Of a stretch of 64,000 nucleotides of DNA, positions 12,885 to 25,059 are shown one piece after another (within the stretch, counting starts at the first letter, position 1; each line of letters begins with the position of its first letter). This stretch comes from Phocoena phocoena (Eukaryota; Chordata; Mammalia; Artiodactyla; Phocoenidae): the NCBI RefSeq assembly GCF_963924675.1, contig NC_089220.1, forward strand, positions 110,314,697 through 110,378,696, read 5' to 3'. Below the pieces are notes generated by a model. The model searched no databases and was not told the origin of the DNA. It worked only from the letters and a program-made list of their open reading frames with translations. Both the position numbers and the translations under genes were made by a program.

Positions 12885-13200
12885 TTCAGTAGATATTTAT
12901 AGACCGTTATGTGCAAAGTCCTGTGCTAGACTCAGCAGAAGATGCAGGGTAAGCTTCACACGTACAGTGTTGCAGGGGGTAGGGCAAGTATACAAATAAT
13001 TAGAATAAACTAAATACTATAAAAGAATTGCAGAGTTCTGTGGGGATCCATATGGGGAAATGGGGAAAAGCTATATGGAGAAGGTAGCATTTGAAAACAG
13101 CCTTTGGAGGATGGATTGAATTGTAATAGAGAGTTTGCAAGGGGTCATTCCAGGCAGAGGAAAGGATGGGCAAAGCGTGAGTGTGTCGAGTCCCCAAACC
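12885..13200 (-). repeat. L2-like remnant
   Basis: The segment starts with a phrase like 'TTTATAGACCGTTATGTGCAAAG...CTGTGCTAGAC' and later has TGGAGAAGGTAGCATTTGA and TTCCAGGCAGAGGAAAGG. This is the usual antisense signature of the LINE-2 3' region. It is degenerate and the edges are approximate. Confidence 0.5.
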
Positions 13201-15539
13201 TTTTCAGAGCAATGTGAAACCTCTAGTGCTTGCTGGAACAGAAATTCCATTGACATTGGTCTCGTGGAGTCACAAACCCACAAAGGTAGAGCTCAAACAG
13301 GCAGTATATTCACCACCAGCTGGGCAATCTGTTAAGAAATTCCACTTCTAATAGAAGGAACCCTAGTACCCAGGTCTGAAAACTTTGACTTGACATAGAA
13401 GCAGCACACCCACCCATAAGTACCTTTTTTCTTGAGTTAATTCTTTTGAGTGGACTCTATTCAGTTATAGGGAAGTCCTTCATCCTTGGGGAAGATCTGA
13501 CCTTTCTTCAATTCTTTAAGAGTTATTGCATGCATCAGGAGTCAGCTTTAAACCCAGCAAAGGAAAACCAGCCATGCAGGCAGCCAAGGAGCATTTGGCA
13601 TGCTGACACAGCCAGACAGATAGGAACCCCACACACACTCTTTCTGTTCTGTGACGATGATTCCGTAATTAAAGAACCCACTTTTAAATCACTCCAATGT
13701 AAAGCACAGGAAAGACCTATATCAGTGCTGCCCCAGCTCTGTGACTGAAGACCAACAAACTTAGAAAAAAGTTTCCAGGCTGTAGAAACTCTGAGGAGGT
13801 AGCAGACGGTGTTCAGAGGCTTCAGACAACCAAGCAAACGTGTCACAGCTTATGTGGGAAAAGGGCAGCTTCTGCCAGTCAGAAAGGATTGATGGGATTG
13901 CAGCAAGAGGGGAGAGGACGATGATGCGAAGGCGGTAGGGAAAGTTTCCCAAAATGTCAATAATCAGATTGAGGGAAGCAAAAAATTAAGAATCATACCC
14001 CTGCACTCAGGGACAGAGACAGCCTGAGGTGAAGGCACAGAGATGGAGAGGTGTGTGGCTGGCTTGGCTGTGCAAATTATATGTTTACATATTTTTAAGT
14101 AAAAGGGACAGGTGAGCAACCTTACTCTATAGACCATCTGCTTGTGTAAACCACAGAGAATTCCTTCTGCCGAATTTATCTTCCTTTCGGGTTCTTTTGT
14201 AGCGAAGGTCAGGCGGATTTAGCAGGGAAGCTTCCCTTGTCAGCAGCTCTCCAATCCCTCCCCACTTCTGTGTCTTCATCTGCAAAATGAAGGGGATGGA
14301 CCAGATCAGCAATCCTTGACCTAGGGTCTGTGACTTCATTCAGGAAGTCTGTTAGAGCCCCTGAAATTACATCCAAAATTGTATGTGCATGTGGCGATTT
14401 GCATTTTTTTAAAGAAGAATTCGTGGCTGTCATCAGTTTTTCAAAGGGGACCGTGACCCTGAGTGATCGTTCAGCTCCCTCACTACCTTCCCACTCTGAT
14501 AGTTAGAGCTCTGCAGCCAGGACAGGACAAGCCTCTCAGGAGGGAGGCATTCGTTTGGAGGGTGAAACGCTTGCTTGGGGGGAAGGGAAGGAAAGGGAAG
14601 GGCCCTCCCTGTGGGACTCGGCAGGGCTTCCCACCAGCTCTCAGGCGGCCCTTTAACCTCTCAGCCTACCCTGAACGTGGGCCTTGATACGAGCAGGGAA
14701 GGTGTGGGCCATGGGCTCCTATGCAGTTACAATTTGGATTCACAGCGCTGTAGATCCTTCTATGCATTTAGAGTGTTTCCAGAAGCTTTCCATGTCTAAG
14801 CTCTATTTAATGGAATCTATGCATAGTAAGTAATCAGGTCAGAAGAAGCAGCATCCCGGTTTGAGATCAATCGCTGGCTAATACTTTAGCTAGGCCACTT
14901 TATTATCTCATGCTGATCCGATTGCCATTCTCCTCCTCCTTTGTCCCATGCACTTTGACTGTGGTAAAAGTACGTATCACATACATATTAAAAACATATA
15001 CGCATTCTATCTGTATGCAAATGCATGAGGCACAGCTGGATATTGCAGAGGAGTTTGATTTACTAATAGTTATTATCTGTTCTAGCTGTTCAGTGGCAGA
15101 GAGAATTTCAGAGAAACAAGCTGGCGCAGAAATTGTCTTTATGCTAGAACTATACTGCTTTAGTAATTGTTTAAAAACATGGCTTTTTCTCCTTAGGTTC
15201 TAATAATGCCTGTTATTTTGTGTATATCCTTGTGCATTCCAGAGCAGGGCGTCCTCCTTTAGCATTTCCTCAGCTTTGGTTTTCTATCCAGGCGCCTGAG
15301 AAGAAACACAGAGTGCAGTTTGCAATTGAAATTTGACATTTTGCTTAGAAAGCAAGTAAATAGTGGGACTGGAAATACAAGAGAAGCAGGTGTGGGTCTT
15401 GAGGGAGGGGTGTCAGTTATAATCAAAATAGTGCTTTTAGATTTCTTTTCCTTCGTCTAAATCCCAGCAGCTGCAAACTTGAAGGCATCTCATTTCTCAA
15501 AGAACGCTTTATGTATTGAAGGTGGTATTGTTTGGGGGC

Positions 15540-15730
15540 TAATAAACACCAAACTGCTCCAGAAAAATCTGTTTAAACATTTAATTACTTGCAAAGAGAT
15601 GTTAACTTGTTTAATTCCTCTAAATTAAATTGTCACTGGTAGCTTTTCTGCTTATCCAAACCTGATTGTAATTACATTTTCAGATAGATTGGTAGGTTGT
15701 TCTCTAAGTTAATCAAGGCATGTGATAAAT
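15540..15730. other. AT-rich repeat-poor block
   Basis: Dense TAAT/ATTA cores (TTTAATTACTTG, TGTAATTACATT, AGTTAATCAAGG) without a recognisable transposon. Candidate conserved element on texture alone. Confidence 0.3.
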
Positions 15731-15799
15731 TGGGCATCTGCATGGTCCCTTTTAAAAATCAGAAAAACCACCACATTAGAATTTTTCTCTCCAGCACTC

Positions 15800-16260
15800 A
15801 AATTCCGGTGTGACTTCTGGGTTTAGACCAAATGGCTTTGTTCACCATTGTGGGACCCAAAGCCACAAAGTGCATGGGACGATTAAGGAGATGATTTTAT
15901 TCAGGCACTTGCAATGGGGAGAATGTTTATTAATGAGGAATGTCTCAAAGCAACTGGAGGGGGCCAAGGTTATGGAGGCAGGTAAACAAGGGAGTCATCC
16001 ACCAGTCTTAGGAAGTCATGAGGAAGGATGGAAAGGGGTCTTATCTCTGTGTGAGCAGGATGGTCCTTTGTAGCTAACAAGAGAGTAGGGAGATTCCTCA
16101 CCTGTTACTCCTTTCTGGGAGTACAGGGCTCAGATAAAGTTCAGCATTATCACCTCATTCTACTAACTGGATCAAAAATGAGTTCCGGTTTATTTTGATC
16201 CGGGGCTTACAGGTGTCCTAAGTACAAATATGAGGAAAGGCACGTTTCTGCAGCCCCCTT
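15800..16260. other. Unclassified segment, possibly an old interspersed repeat
   Basis: The wording (GATGATTTTATTCAGGCACTTG, GGGGCCAAGGTTATGGAGGC, CCTGTTACTCCTTTCTGGGAG) has the feel of an old LTR-type repeat, but I cannot name a family. No open reading frame of interest. Confidence 0.2.
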
Positions 16261-16302
16261 GCATAGTGCTCACGGACCATGTGCTTGCAATCTAAGCTTT
16301 TT

Positions 16303-16642
16303 AAGATACTAATGATGGTTTATACCAAGGGGGGAGGGAGGTGGGTAGGATGAATTGGGAGATTGGGATTGACATATATACACTATTAATACTATGTATA
16401 AAATAGATAACTAATGAGAACCTACTGTATAGCACAGGGAACTCTACTCAATGTTCTGTAGTGATGTAAATGGGAAGGAAATCCAAAAAAAAGAGGGGAT
16501 ATATGTATACGTATAGCTTATTCACTTTGCTGTACAATAGAAACACAATATTGTAAAGCGACTATACTCCAATAAAAAGTTTTTTAAAATAAATAAATAT
16601 CATATAAGATAAATTTTTTAAAAAGATACTAATGATGGTTTA
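16303..16642 (+). mobile_element. 5'-truncated L1 3' end with perfect 20-bp target duplication
   Basis: The body at 16323-16622 is an L1 3' UTR. It includes AACCTACTGTATAGCACAGG, CTTTGCTGTACAATAGAAAC and CGACTATACTCCAATAAAAA, ending in an A-rich tail, as in cetartiodactyl L1 elements. The 20 bp at 16303-16322 (AAGATACT...GGTTTA) recur exactly at 16623-16642. The intact duplication and little-decayed body point to a fairly recent insertion. It carries only the 3' UTR and is not autonomous. Confidence 0.9.
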
Positions 16643-16929
16643 ATAAGCAATTCTGAACTTGCTGGTAGTTTAGTACCTTTAGCTAGTTTGTTGCCTCATA
16701 TGGAGCATGTTTTAAAATAGACCGTTAGGGCCAGACTTACGTGTGTGTCTGGCTTCCAGTTCTTGCAGACATCAGTTTTGCTTTTGGTTATTCATTTGGA
16801 GGTGCACATCAGCTTATTGGCCAAGGCACCCCAAATTTGCAGGGGGAAACCCTGGATAGGATTGAAAAACTTCAACTAAATATTTTCTTCGAGCACAAAA
16901 GGCATCACAGAAGCCTGGGGGCCAGTTGA

Positions 16930-17240
16930 CAACCATGTGATGATTTTATTTTTTTTTCAAGTTCTAAAGGCCATTAAAATCATCTGTTTGTGTCTGCTTA
17001 TAAATAGGAATCCACTAGTAAGAAGTTGATTTTAGCTTTTAATTGCACATAATTACAACGGCAGAATCACTGTCTGGATGCTTGAGATCACACTAAATCA
17101 GACAGCTTTAATTTGAATTTTTGATGACATGTTAGCACTTCAGCAAGAACAGAGAGATTATAACCCCAGAAAACAAGCTTTGTTTTTCCATAGACGTGAC
17201 TGCTTAATCTCTTCACGAGACTTTAGCAGATAAATACATG
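16930..17240. other. Repeat-poor AT-rich block
   Basis: No transposon recognised. It carries CCATTAAAATCATCTG, TTTTAATTGCACATAATTACAACGG and CAGACAGCTTTAATTTG. Candidate conserved non-coding element by texture only. Confidence 0.3.
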
Positions 17241-18229
17241 TGTGTTAAGTGTGTGTGTATTTATATACATGCACATAGCAAGAGAGATACAGATAGATAA
17301 AGTCTGTCATTCCTTGATCATGGCAATCTGACAGTTTTAATTTCCCAGTTTAGGATAACTTTTTTCCTCCATCAGTCAAGTCAGATCTCTTAATACGGTG
17401 ATGATTTGCCTGTTTAAGATTGCGGTTTTTTGAACTCCTGCCTGCAAGTCGTATTTCTTGTTTTACTGGGCTGACTGTCATCTTCCCAGCATCACATTTC
17501 AAGGCACAATAAGGCTGCATAGACCACAGGAACGGTTTGGTTATCTTGGTTGCCGTAACGTGGATCAGTGGGTCTGCTTTTCAGTGTTCTGCCACATTCA
17601 CAGTGGCTAAGCTGGCTCTTTAGAGTATGTTGTTACATTCCTTCCTCCTTTGATGCTACTCAACTCACGGGGAGTTTCTGTTATTTGGGTGATGGCCTCA
17701 GCCTAGGATTCTCTCCTCTCTGCTGTCCTTGAACTTCTCCATCCTCCTCCCTGCAGCCTTCCCTACTCTTCCCCTTCACAGTGCTTGCTCCCTTCTCGGA
17801 AGCCCTCCACCATTTATTGCCTCTAACTTGAAACAGCGATTAATTACATAAATTATATATTCATGGTAGATTCACAGATTGGTTCATACAGTATGGTGAT
17901 TCCTAACTCGGACAACTCATCAGAACCATCTGAGTGGGTTTTAAAAAAAAAATGCCTGGATCTCAACCCAGATCAAAGAATCTCTGACATTTGGGCCAGG
18001 GAGCAGGTACCGGGGTTTTTTGTTGTTTTCAAAAGCTCTCCAGGTGAAACTCACTGGTTTGATACCTTTTTTCTCCAACTAGATTGTAAGTGCCTTGAAG
18101 GAGAAACATGATCTTTAATTCAGTTCCTAGCTTGGTCCTATGCTGCTGTCATTCAGGCGAGTTCTCTGTTCTGATTAAAAGAAGAGAAACCGCTATTGAT
18201 GATTATTCTTTGCATGTGCCATTTGTGTT

Positions 18230-18320
18230 CTAATCCATTTCAGTAAAGCACTGTACTAGACATAAAGACAAACAAGACATGTCCCTTGTTCTGCAGGAAC
18301 TCAGAGTAAAGTTGAGGAAA
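18230..18320 (-). repeat. L2-like scrap
   Basis: AAGCACTGTACTAGACATAAAG...TTGTTCTGCAGGAACTCAGAG is the familiar antisense LINE-2 3' terminal wording. Short and old. Confidence 0.5.
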
Positions 18321-18659
18321 CTCACCCAAGAACAAGCCATCCCTGGACTCTGTGATATTCAGTGTAAGTTAGGATGGCCATATTAGAACTACATGGTCTG
18401 ATCAGAGGTTTTTGTTTGACTTCCTGCTATGAGAGGTCATGTGGGTAAAATCATTTGGCGCCAAAATAATGGAATATCTAGGATGTTGCAGTGTTTGCAG
18501 GGATACCATTCAAAGCTTTTAACAACCAGTACAGCCAGACCCATCAGAACAGGCACTAGGGTTTGGCTGTACACCCTGGAAGTACGGGAAGAGCAAGAAA
18601 GTGTAAAGCAGGCCTTGCTCAGTGGCACCTGTGATCTTTGGCGTGTGTTCTGACCACTT

Positions 18660-20450
18660 GGGAATTCACCTTTGACAATTAAATCCAAATCAAGAGGTCA
18701 TTAGAGAGTCAAGACTTAGAGGAGACCACCTGGCCAGCACCATCTTTGCCGGGTTAGATTGATGGCAGGGGACCCCAAGGTCTTTATCAGCATATCAGAT
18801 GTGGGCCACCCCGCGCCCCCCAGCTCTCGGGGATAATGGATTAGGTTGAAAAATCTGGAGACAGCCACTTGTGGGGGAAATACAAAAGGATCTTGAAGCC
18901 CAGTCTCTGTGATTTGGGAATCGCCATTGAAAGCGGCCAACTTGTTTTCCTGTGAGTACACTCCAATAAATAGATGCAATTCATATCAATAATTAATGAG
19001 TCTAACCAGGAATTTCAAGGGCTGGAAAAATATTAGAAGCCTCCTATTTACAGTTGTAACCAGCTGGATTTGTTTAATGGGTTGTTTGCTTTTTAATTTG
19101 TAGCAGTTTCGAGAGAGACCTTTGGGGACCGCGAGCCTTGTGGTTTCAGTGAGGCCTTTAGTAGATACACAGCTATTTGGGGGCCAAATCTGCCTGCAGA
19201 TAACTTGAGGTTCACTTGGCCATTTAGAGACTGCAGAAAGGCAGTGGAGACATTTGGGCCTTCTGTCCTCTATTCGATTTTCAAGATTAGAATTAAACAT
19301 TAGGCCGTGGTCTACCGAGAGACATTTGCCAGAGTGTGGACTAGTTTCTTCCCAGTATCCTGGTTTACCATTTCTCTGTTTTCTTAATATAAATGGTCAC
19401 TGATTCTGAAGTAGGAGACTAGGTACCATTCATTTATTCGTGCAAAGATTCCCTTGATACAAATAAAAATGGAATTTTCAAATGTAACCCGATTAACTCT
19501 TAATTGTATACCAATAGCCTGTGTATGTCTCAGCTCCCTCAGAAGGCTTCTGAATGGCCTGCATCTCTTTTTAAACTTGGGGGGAGGATTCAATTAATAG
19601 CAGGACTTTCTAATTGTGGGATTGTTGTGGAGTTGACAAAAATTTGTATAAATAGGGTACATTTTTCCACTGAAGAGGGCTGTGCTGAGACATTTTTAAT
19701 TGGATTTTCATGGTGATTGACAGCTTTTGATTATGACAGTAACTTTATTTGGCTGGACTGCTTTAGCCTCTTGTTCAGATTTTTCCATCAAAGCCCTTTT
19801 TTATCCTCTGAATCCCCGGTGGAGCAGCAGTCATTGTGGAAGAGCCTTTTAGCACCTTTGTTGTAGCCATCCCTGGTGATGATTGGGCCCAGCTGGTAGT
19901 AGATAAGAAAATGTTCCTTTCACAAAGAGGCTGTGTCTCCCGCCTCTGCGGTTTCAATAATTTTAAGAGCCCCCCAAACCTGTTGAGGATTAGAAGTAGC
20001 TTTAGATGTGAAATGAGTGTTAAGTATTAGTAATCGGGAGATTAGGGCCCCAGGGACAATGAGAGATAAACAACTGCAATTAAGGCAAATCTGCCGATGT
20101 AAACAAAATTTAGCAGAAACAGATGCCCTAACCATTTTAGGGGATTGATTTGAGGGCACCAAGGAATCGATTTTTGTCTTGTTTACACTTTCAAACCCCG
20201 GTGATATACTGGAAGGCTAAATATTTCATACAGCCTGATTTTAGTTAATTTTTTTTTCAGCGCCTCACAGTAGGTGCCTCTCTTCTCGCAGTGACCAGGC
20301 CTGAGTTTATTCAGCATTCACAGGGAGCAGCTAATTGTCTATGAAGGGCCCCCATGTTTAAATGGGCTTGACAGGAATTTAAATTTTGTTTCAATCAACC
20401 CCTGTGCTCACAGCCTGCTCCAGTTTCTAATTTTTAAATTAAACATGATT
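18660..20450. promoter_or_regulatory. Candidate enhancer block with PBX-MEIS, FOX and homeodomain motifs
   Basis: About 1.8 kb of the terminal MAP2K5 intron without a recognisable transposon. It carries TGATTGACAG at 19714-19723 (exact PBX-MEIS/PREP composite), a second TGACAG at 19734-19739 preceded by TGATTA, forkhead motifs GTAAACA at 20099 and TGTTTAC at 20180 in opposite orientation, AATCGATT at 20165, and many ATTA cores (for example CAATAATTAATGAG near 18990). Motif density and the absence of repeats suggest a developmental enhancer. Neither conservation nor activity can be read from one sequence. The nearest transcription-factor-like target is SKOR1, about 42 kb downstream. Confidence 0.5.
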
Positions 20451-20889
20451 TTTTTTTTTTTTTTTTTAAGCCACAGGCTTGCCTCTGCAATACTCTCGCT
20501 CTAACTCTGGGGAAGGCAAATCGGCAACCCCGGAATACTGGCTTTTGCAGGGCCTGAGGCACCAGCTCCAGGGCTGGAAAATTCTTTCTCCAAAACGAGC
20601 TTTTCCTTCCCCTGTCCGGGAGGTCAGCAGAGCTTTGGCTGGGCAGCTCAGCTTCCTGCCTTCAGAAATGGCCCCCTTTCCAGCTCTCCCGTGCAGGCAG
20701 CAGTGCGCATCATCTGGAAAGTGGGTTAAGTACCAAAGGAAGGCGTAAGGCTAGCTTTTGGGGGGCTGGCTGAATTGTAACCCATTGCACGTCTAGTGCA
20801 GATTTGTATTTCAGCAGCCTTTTCTACCCTTGTGCGACAGGGAGACAGTGTCCGACCCGTGCGTCTCAGTACACACTCACCGTTTTTCT

Positions 20890-21000
20890 TTGCTGAGTAT
20901 CTGCTCTGGGTAGAGCATCCAGCCTGATGCCGAGGAAGCAGTCAGCCCTGAGTCCTGCCCTCAACCAGCTTACAGCCTAGCAAGGAAGATGAGGATATGA
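20890..21000 (-). repeat. L2-like scrap
   Basis: GCTGAGTATCTGCTCTGGGT...CCTGCCCTCAACCAGCTTACAG is typical antisense LINE-2 3' wording. Low divergence detail is not resolvable by eye. Confidence 0.45.
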
Positions 21001-21049
21001 ACAGCCAAGCACAGGATAGATTGTTAGACTCGCCAAAGGCCCGCCCCCA

Positions 21050-21475
21050 CCTGCTCCTGCCCGCCTTCAGCGGCCCCTCCACCTCATGGCACTCCTGTAC
21101 ACGCAGCCTGCACTCTAACAGTTCCCTAATGCGTGAGCCTCACATGGTCACGTCTTTGCTTGTGCTGTTTCTTCGGCAAGAATGCCCTTTCCTCACGTCC
21201 ACGTGGTGAACTCCTACTCAGCCTCCAAGACTCAACAGGCACAGCCTCTGTGAAGCTTTCTCCGGCCTGCTTCAGTAAGGTTGCTGGCTTCCTGTTGTAT
21301 GTCACCCTTCTTTCTGGCAAGTACCTGTATCAGTGCACTTTTCACACTTTGTGGTGGTAACTTAACAGCCCATAAACAAGAAGAAGAGATCATGTCTTCT
21401 TTATTTTGTATCCTCAGCATCTAGCCCAATCCCTAGCCCCAGGTTGAATGCTCAATAAACAGTTACGAATTGAAA
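21050..21475 (+). repeat. L2 (LINE-2) 3' remnant
   Basis: Reads CTTCGGCAAGAATGCCCTTT, CTCAGCCTCCAAGACTCAAC, GTGAAGCTTTCTCCGGCCTG, ATGTCTTCTTTATTTTGTAT, CTCAGCATCTAGCCCAATCC and GAATGCTCAATAAACAGTTA in order, which is the sense 3' end of mammalian LINE-2. Only decayed open frames remain. Confidence 0.75.
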
Positions 21476-21770
21476 TGATATGAATTTAACAGGTACAGTG
21501 AGTTCTGGGGAAGGCAAGATTTCTTCCAGCCACGGGTATCTGGGGAGGCTTTGTGAATGGGGTGACAAATGAGCCAGACCTTGCAGGACATTGGGGTATT
21601 TATGTGAGTGTATTACTTTCTGCACACATGTGAAACACAGCTTAGATCCAATATCCGTACTGGTCAGAATCCGTACTACACCTTATTTCCTCTGAAATTA
21701 CTTGAAAGAAATTGGAGCAAAAATTGCGTACAACTTGGGGCTGCAGATAAATTCAGAAAGGCTTCTAATT

Positions 21771-21978
21771 TTTTTTTTTTTTTTTTTCGGTACGCGGGTC
21801 TCTCACTGTTGTGGCCTCTCCCGTTGCGGAGCACAGGCTCCGGACGCGCAGGCTTAGCGGCCATGGCTCACGGGCCCAGCCGCTCCGCGGCATGTGGGGT
21901 CTTCCCGGACCAGGGCACGAACCCATGTCCCCTGCATTGGCAGGCGGATTCTCAACCACTGCGCCACCAGGGAAGCCC
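21771..21978 (-). mobile_element. CHR-type SINE, short cetacean form, full-length
   Basis: On the minus strand it runs from GGGCTTCCCTGGTGGCGCAG through the B box and GAGCCATGGCCGCTAAGCC to GAGACCCGCGTACCG and a poly-A tail. A target duplication AAGGCTTCTAATTTTT flanks it at 21758-21773 and 21979-21994. It served as the reference for judging deletions in the other copies. Confidence 0.93.
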
Positions 21979-22073
21979 AAGGCTTCTAATTTTTAACCTT
22001 AAAGAAAGAAAAGATTTATTTTAGAGAGAGAAATTAAGCTAAACAGATAACATTTTTAAAAACATGCGTTTAC

Positions 22074-22212
22074 AGAGTTCTTTCATATACGCTATCTCAT
22101 CTGACCTTCACATAAACACTGTAAAGATTATTCTTATTCCCATTTTACTGATGCATTAAACTGGGGCTCAGAGAGGTTAATTGACTTGCCTAGAGTGACA
22201 CAGCCAGGAAAA
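22074..22212 (-). repeat. MIR SINE fossil
   Basis: CCATTTTACTGATGCATTAA, GGGGCTCAGAGAGGTTAATT and GACTTGCCTAGAGTGACACA are the antisense MIR core. Old mammal-wide tRNA-derived SINE. Confidence 0.75.
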
Positions 22213-22863
22213 ATATCTATTGATGCATAGTGGACAGGGGGTTGTTACTGTGGTTGTGGGAATTTCAGCTAAGTCAGGCCATTTCTAGAAATCCAAAACA
22301 AAACTAATACAAACGCCCCACAAAGAAATGTGTAGAATTTCAGCAGTTTGTGCTTGTGAGACCAAAAATGCCCTTCTAGAATGCTTACTCAACTCAGTCC
22401 TTGTAATCCCCTCCACCTTGGCCTCGCCCGGAATCTGCAGGGCTGTGGTCGAATCAGAGAGCTTGTATCTGGACACAGCGGCCGGGGCCTGGCTGAGGCC
22501 TGAACCTCAGTGCAAACAAACCAAATAGGAAGAGAGAAAGTAATCACCAGCAGTTTGCACCTGTCTGTTAGTTGGTAATCTGAAGGGAAGCTGTGAAAAC
22601 TTGTGAGCTATTACTGCTTTTTGGTTTTGTCAACCTGCAGCAAAAACTGAAGGTGTAGTACGTTCTGCAGTTTATCTGGCCACAAAACCTTCTCTCGTTT
22701 TTAGTTCTACCATTGTGATTATAGGGGTGAGTGGCTTCTAAGAGATATTACTCTCTGAGTTTGGGAGAGATTTCTTTTAACTCAGAACACCTTACTGAGC
22801 ACATTCTATATGCAGAATATATTGCTAGGTGCTTTAGTTCAGTGCTACTCAAATATGGACAGT

Positions 22864-23190
22864 GGGGGCTTCCCTGGTGGCTCAGTGGTCAAGAATCCGC
22901 CTGCCAATGCAGGGGACACAGGTTCGAGCCCTGGTCCAGGAAGATCCCACATGCCGCGGAGCAGCTAAGCCCATGCGCCACAACTACTGAGCCCACATGC
23001 CACAACTACTGAAGCCCATGCGCCTAGAGCCCATGCTCCACAAGAGAAGCCACCGCAATGAGAAGCCTGTGCACCGCAAGGAAGAGCAGCCCCCGCTCGC
23101 CACAACTAGAGAAAGCCCACGTGCAGCAACGAAGACCAAAAATAAATAATAAAATTTTTTAAAAAAGGTAACTGTACTTAAAAAATATAT
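22864..23190 (+). mobile_element. CHR-1-type SINE, long older form
   Basis: Begins GGGCTTCCCTGGTGGCTCAG, has B box GGTTCGAGCCCTGG, then repeated CACAACTACTGAGCCCA and GAAGCC blocks, and an A-rich tail. The 11-bp duplication ATATGGACAGT occurs at 22853-22863 and 23191-23201. Confidence 0.9.
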
Positions 23191-23582
23191 ATATGGACAG
23201 TATGCTAGTGTTAGTATCTGAACTGTTTCTTGAACACACGATGTGGAGTTTGTACCAGAATACAAATCAAGCGTGTCTCAAAGTCTTCTGTTTAACTCAC
23301 CTGACATTTTTTTGTCACAAAACTTCCTCAGTGAGGAAGCTGTGTGCTGATTTACTTTGTGGCATAGCTCCTTATCTTCTGGCAAACTAGTAGCAAAGGG
23401 CTCCCAGACCATTACTTGAGTTGCACAGCTGTAAGGAATACAGAGGCTGATGAAACACTAATGTTGCCCTCCAGGAGCTTACAGTGTGGTGAGAAAACCA
23501 TTGCATCCTCTGCAGCTGGCACAATACATGGCACAAAGTGGCTGTGCAATGATCTCTCTTGAATAGATGATCAAAAAGAACT

Positions 23583-24666
23583 AAATAAAAGGCAATCTTC
23601 AGAATGGGGAAAAAAATTATAAACTACATATCTGTTAAGGGGTTAATATTCCAAAACATACAAAGAACTCATACAACTCAATAGCAAGAAAAACAAACCA
23701 GTTTAAAAATGGGCAAAGGACCTGAATAGATGCTTTTCCAAAGAAGACATACGAATGATCAACAGGTACATCACTAATTATAAGGGAAATGTAAATCAAA
23801 ACCACAATGACATATCACCGTATGCCTGTTACATGGCTGTCATCAAAAAGACGAGATAACAAGTGTTGGTGAGGGTGTGGAGAAAAGGGAACCCTTGTGC
23901 GCTATTGGTAGGATTGTGAACTGGTAAGGCCGCTATGGAAAACAATATGGAGGTTCCTCAAAAAATTGAAAATAGGACTACCATATGATCCAGGATTTCC
24001 GTTTCTGGGACTATATCTGAAGGAAACAAAAACACTATCTCAAAGAGATATCTGTACCCCCATGTTCATAGCAGCATTACTTACAATAGCCAACACATGG
24101 AAACAACCTAAGCGTCCATCAACAGATGAATAAATATAAAGAAGTTGTGAGATCGATAGATAATGCACAATGGAATATTATCCAGCCATAAAAAAGGAAA
24201 TTCTGCCATCAGCGACAACATGGATGAACCTTGAGGGCATTATGGTGAGTGAAATAAGTCAGAGAAAGACAAATGCTGTATTATCTCACTTATATGTGGA
24301 ATCTTTTTAAAAATTTCATAGAAAAAAGATTTGTGGTTACTAGAGGTATAGGGAAGGTGGAATTGGATAAAGGTAGTCAAAAGGTAGAAACTTCCAGTTA
24401 TAAGATAAATAAGTACTAGGGATGTAATGCACAGCACAATGACTGTAGTTAACACTGCTATATGATATATTTGAAAGTTGAGAGTAAATCCTGAGTTCTC
24501 ATCACAAGGAAGAAAAAACATTCTTTTGTATGTGTGTGAGATGATGGATGTTAACTAAACTTATTATGGTCATCTTGTCACAATATATGTAAAGTCAAAC
24601 CATGGTGTACACGTAAAACTTACACAGTGCTGTATGTCAGTTATATCTCAATAAGACTAGAGGGGA
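23583..24666 (+). mobile_element. 5'-truncated L1, end of ORF2 plus 3' UTR, decayed
   Basis: Familiar end-of-ORF2 phrases occur in order: AAATGGGCAAAGGACCTGAA, CAAGTGTTGGTGAGGGTGTG, TAGCAGCATTACTTACAATA, ACAATGGAATATTATCCAGC and ATGGATGAACCTTGAGG. A 3' UTR ending TCAGTTATATCTCAATAAGA follows. The coding part has lost frame. No target duplication was made out. Confidence 0.85.
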
Positions 24667-25059
24667 AGAAAGAGCTAAATGCTATAGATGCCAAACTGAT
24701 GAGCGCCTTCAGAGACGTGTGAACAAAGTAGCCAGGTCACACAGAATAGGGAGCCAGACAGTGATCAGGGTCCATCAGGAAGGCAGATGGGAGACTAAGG
24801 CTGGGAAGACAGCCTGCAAGTGTCCAGACCAGCACAGGCATTAGAGGAATCAGAAGAGGGAAAGCACAGGTGTGGGGTCATGACCCCACTCATTTCTGTA
24901 AGTCGTAGGACTGGAAAGGTGTGTGGCTGACAACTGTCAGGACGTACTCTGTCCTCTGAATGTGAAGTCTGGAGAGGCTGAAGATGGGCTCTAGATCTTG
25001 AAAGTGAGTCTGTCGTGAACAAGAGACAAGAAGCGACATGGTGAATTGGAAAGAACATT

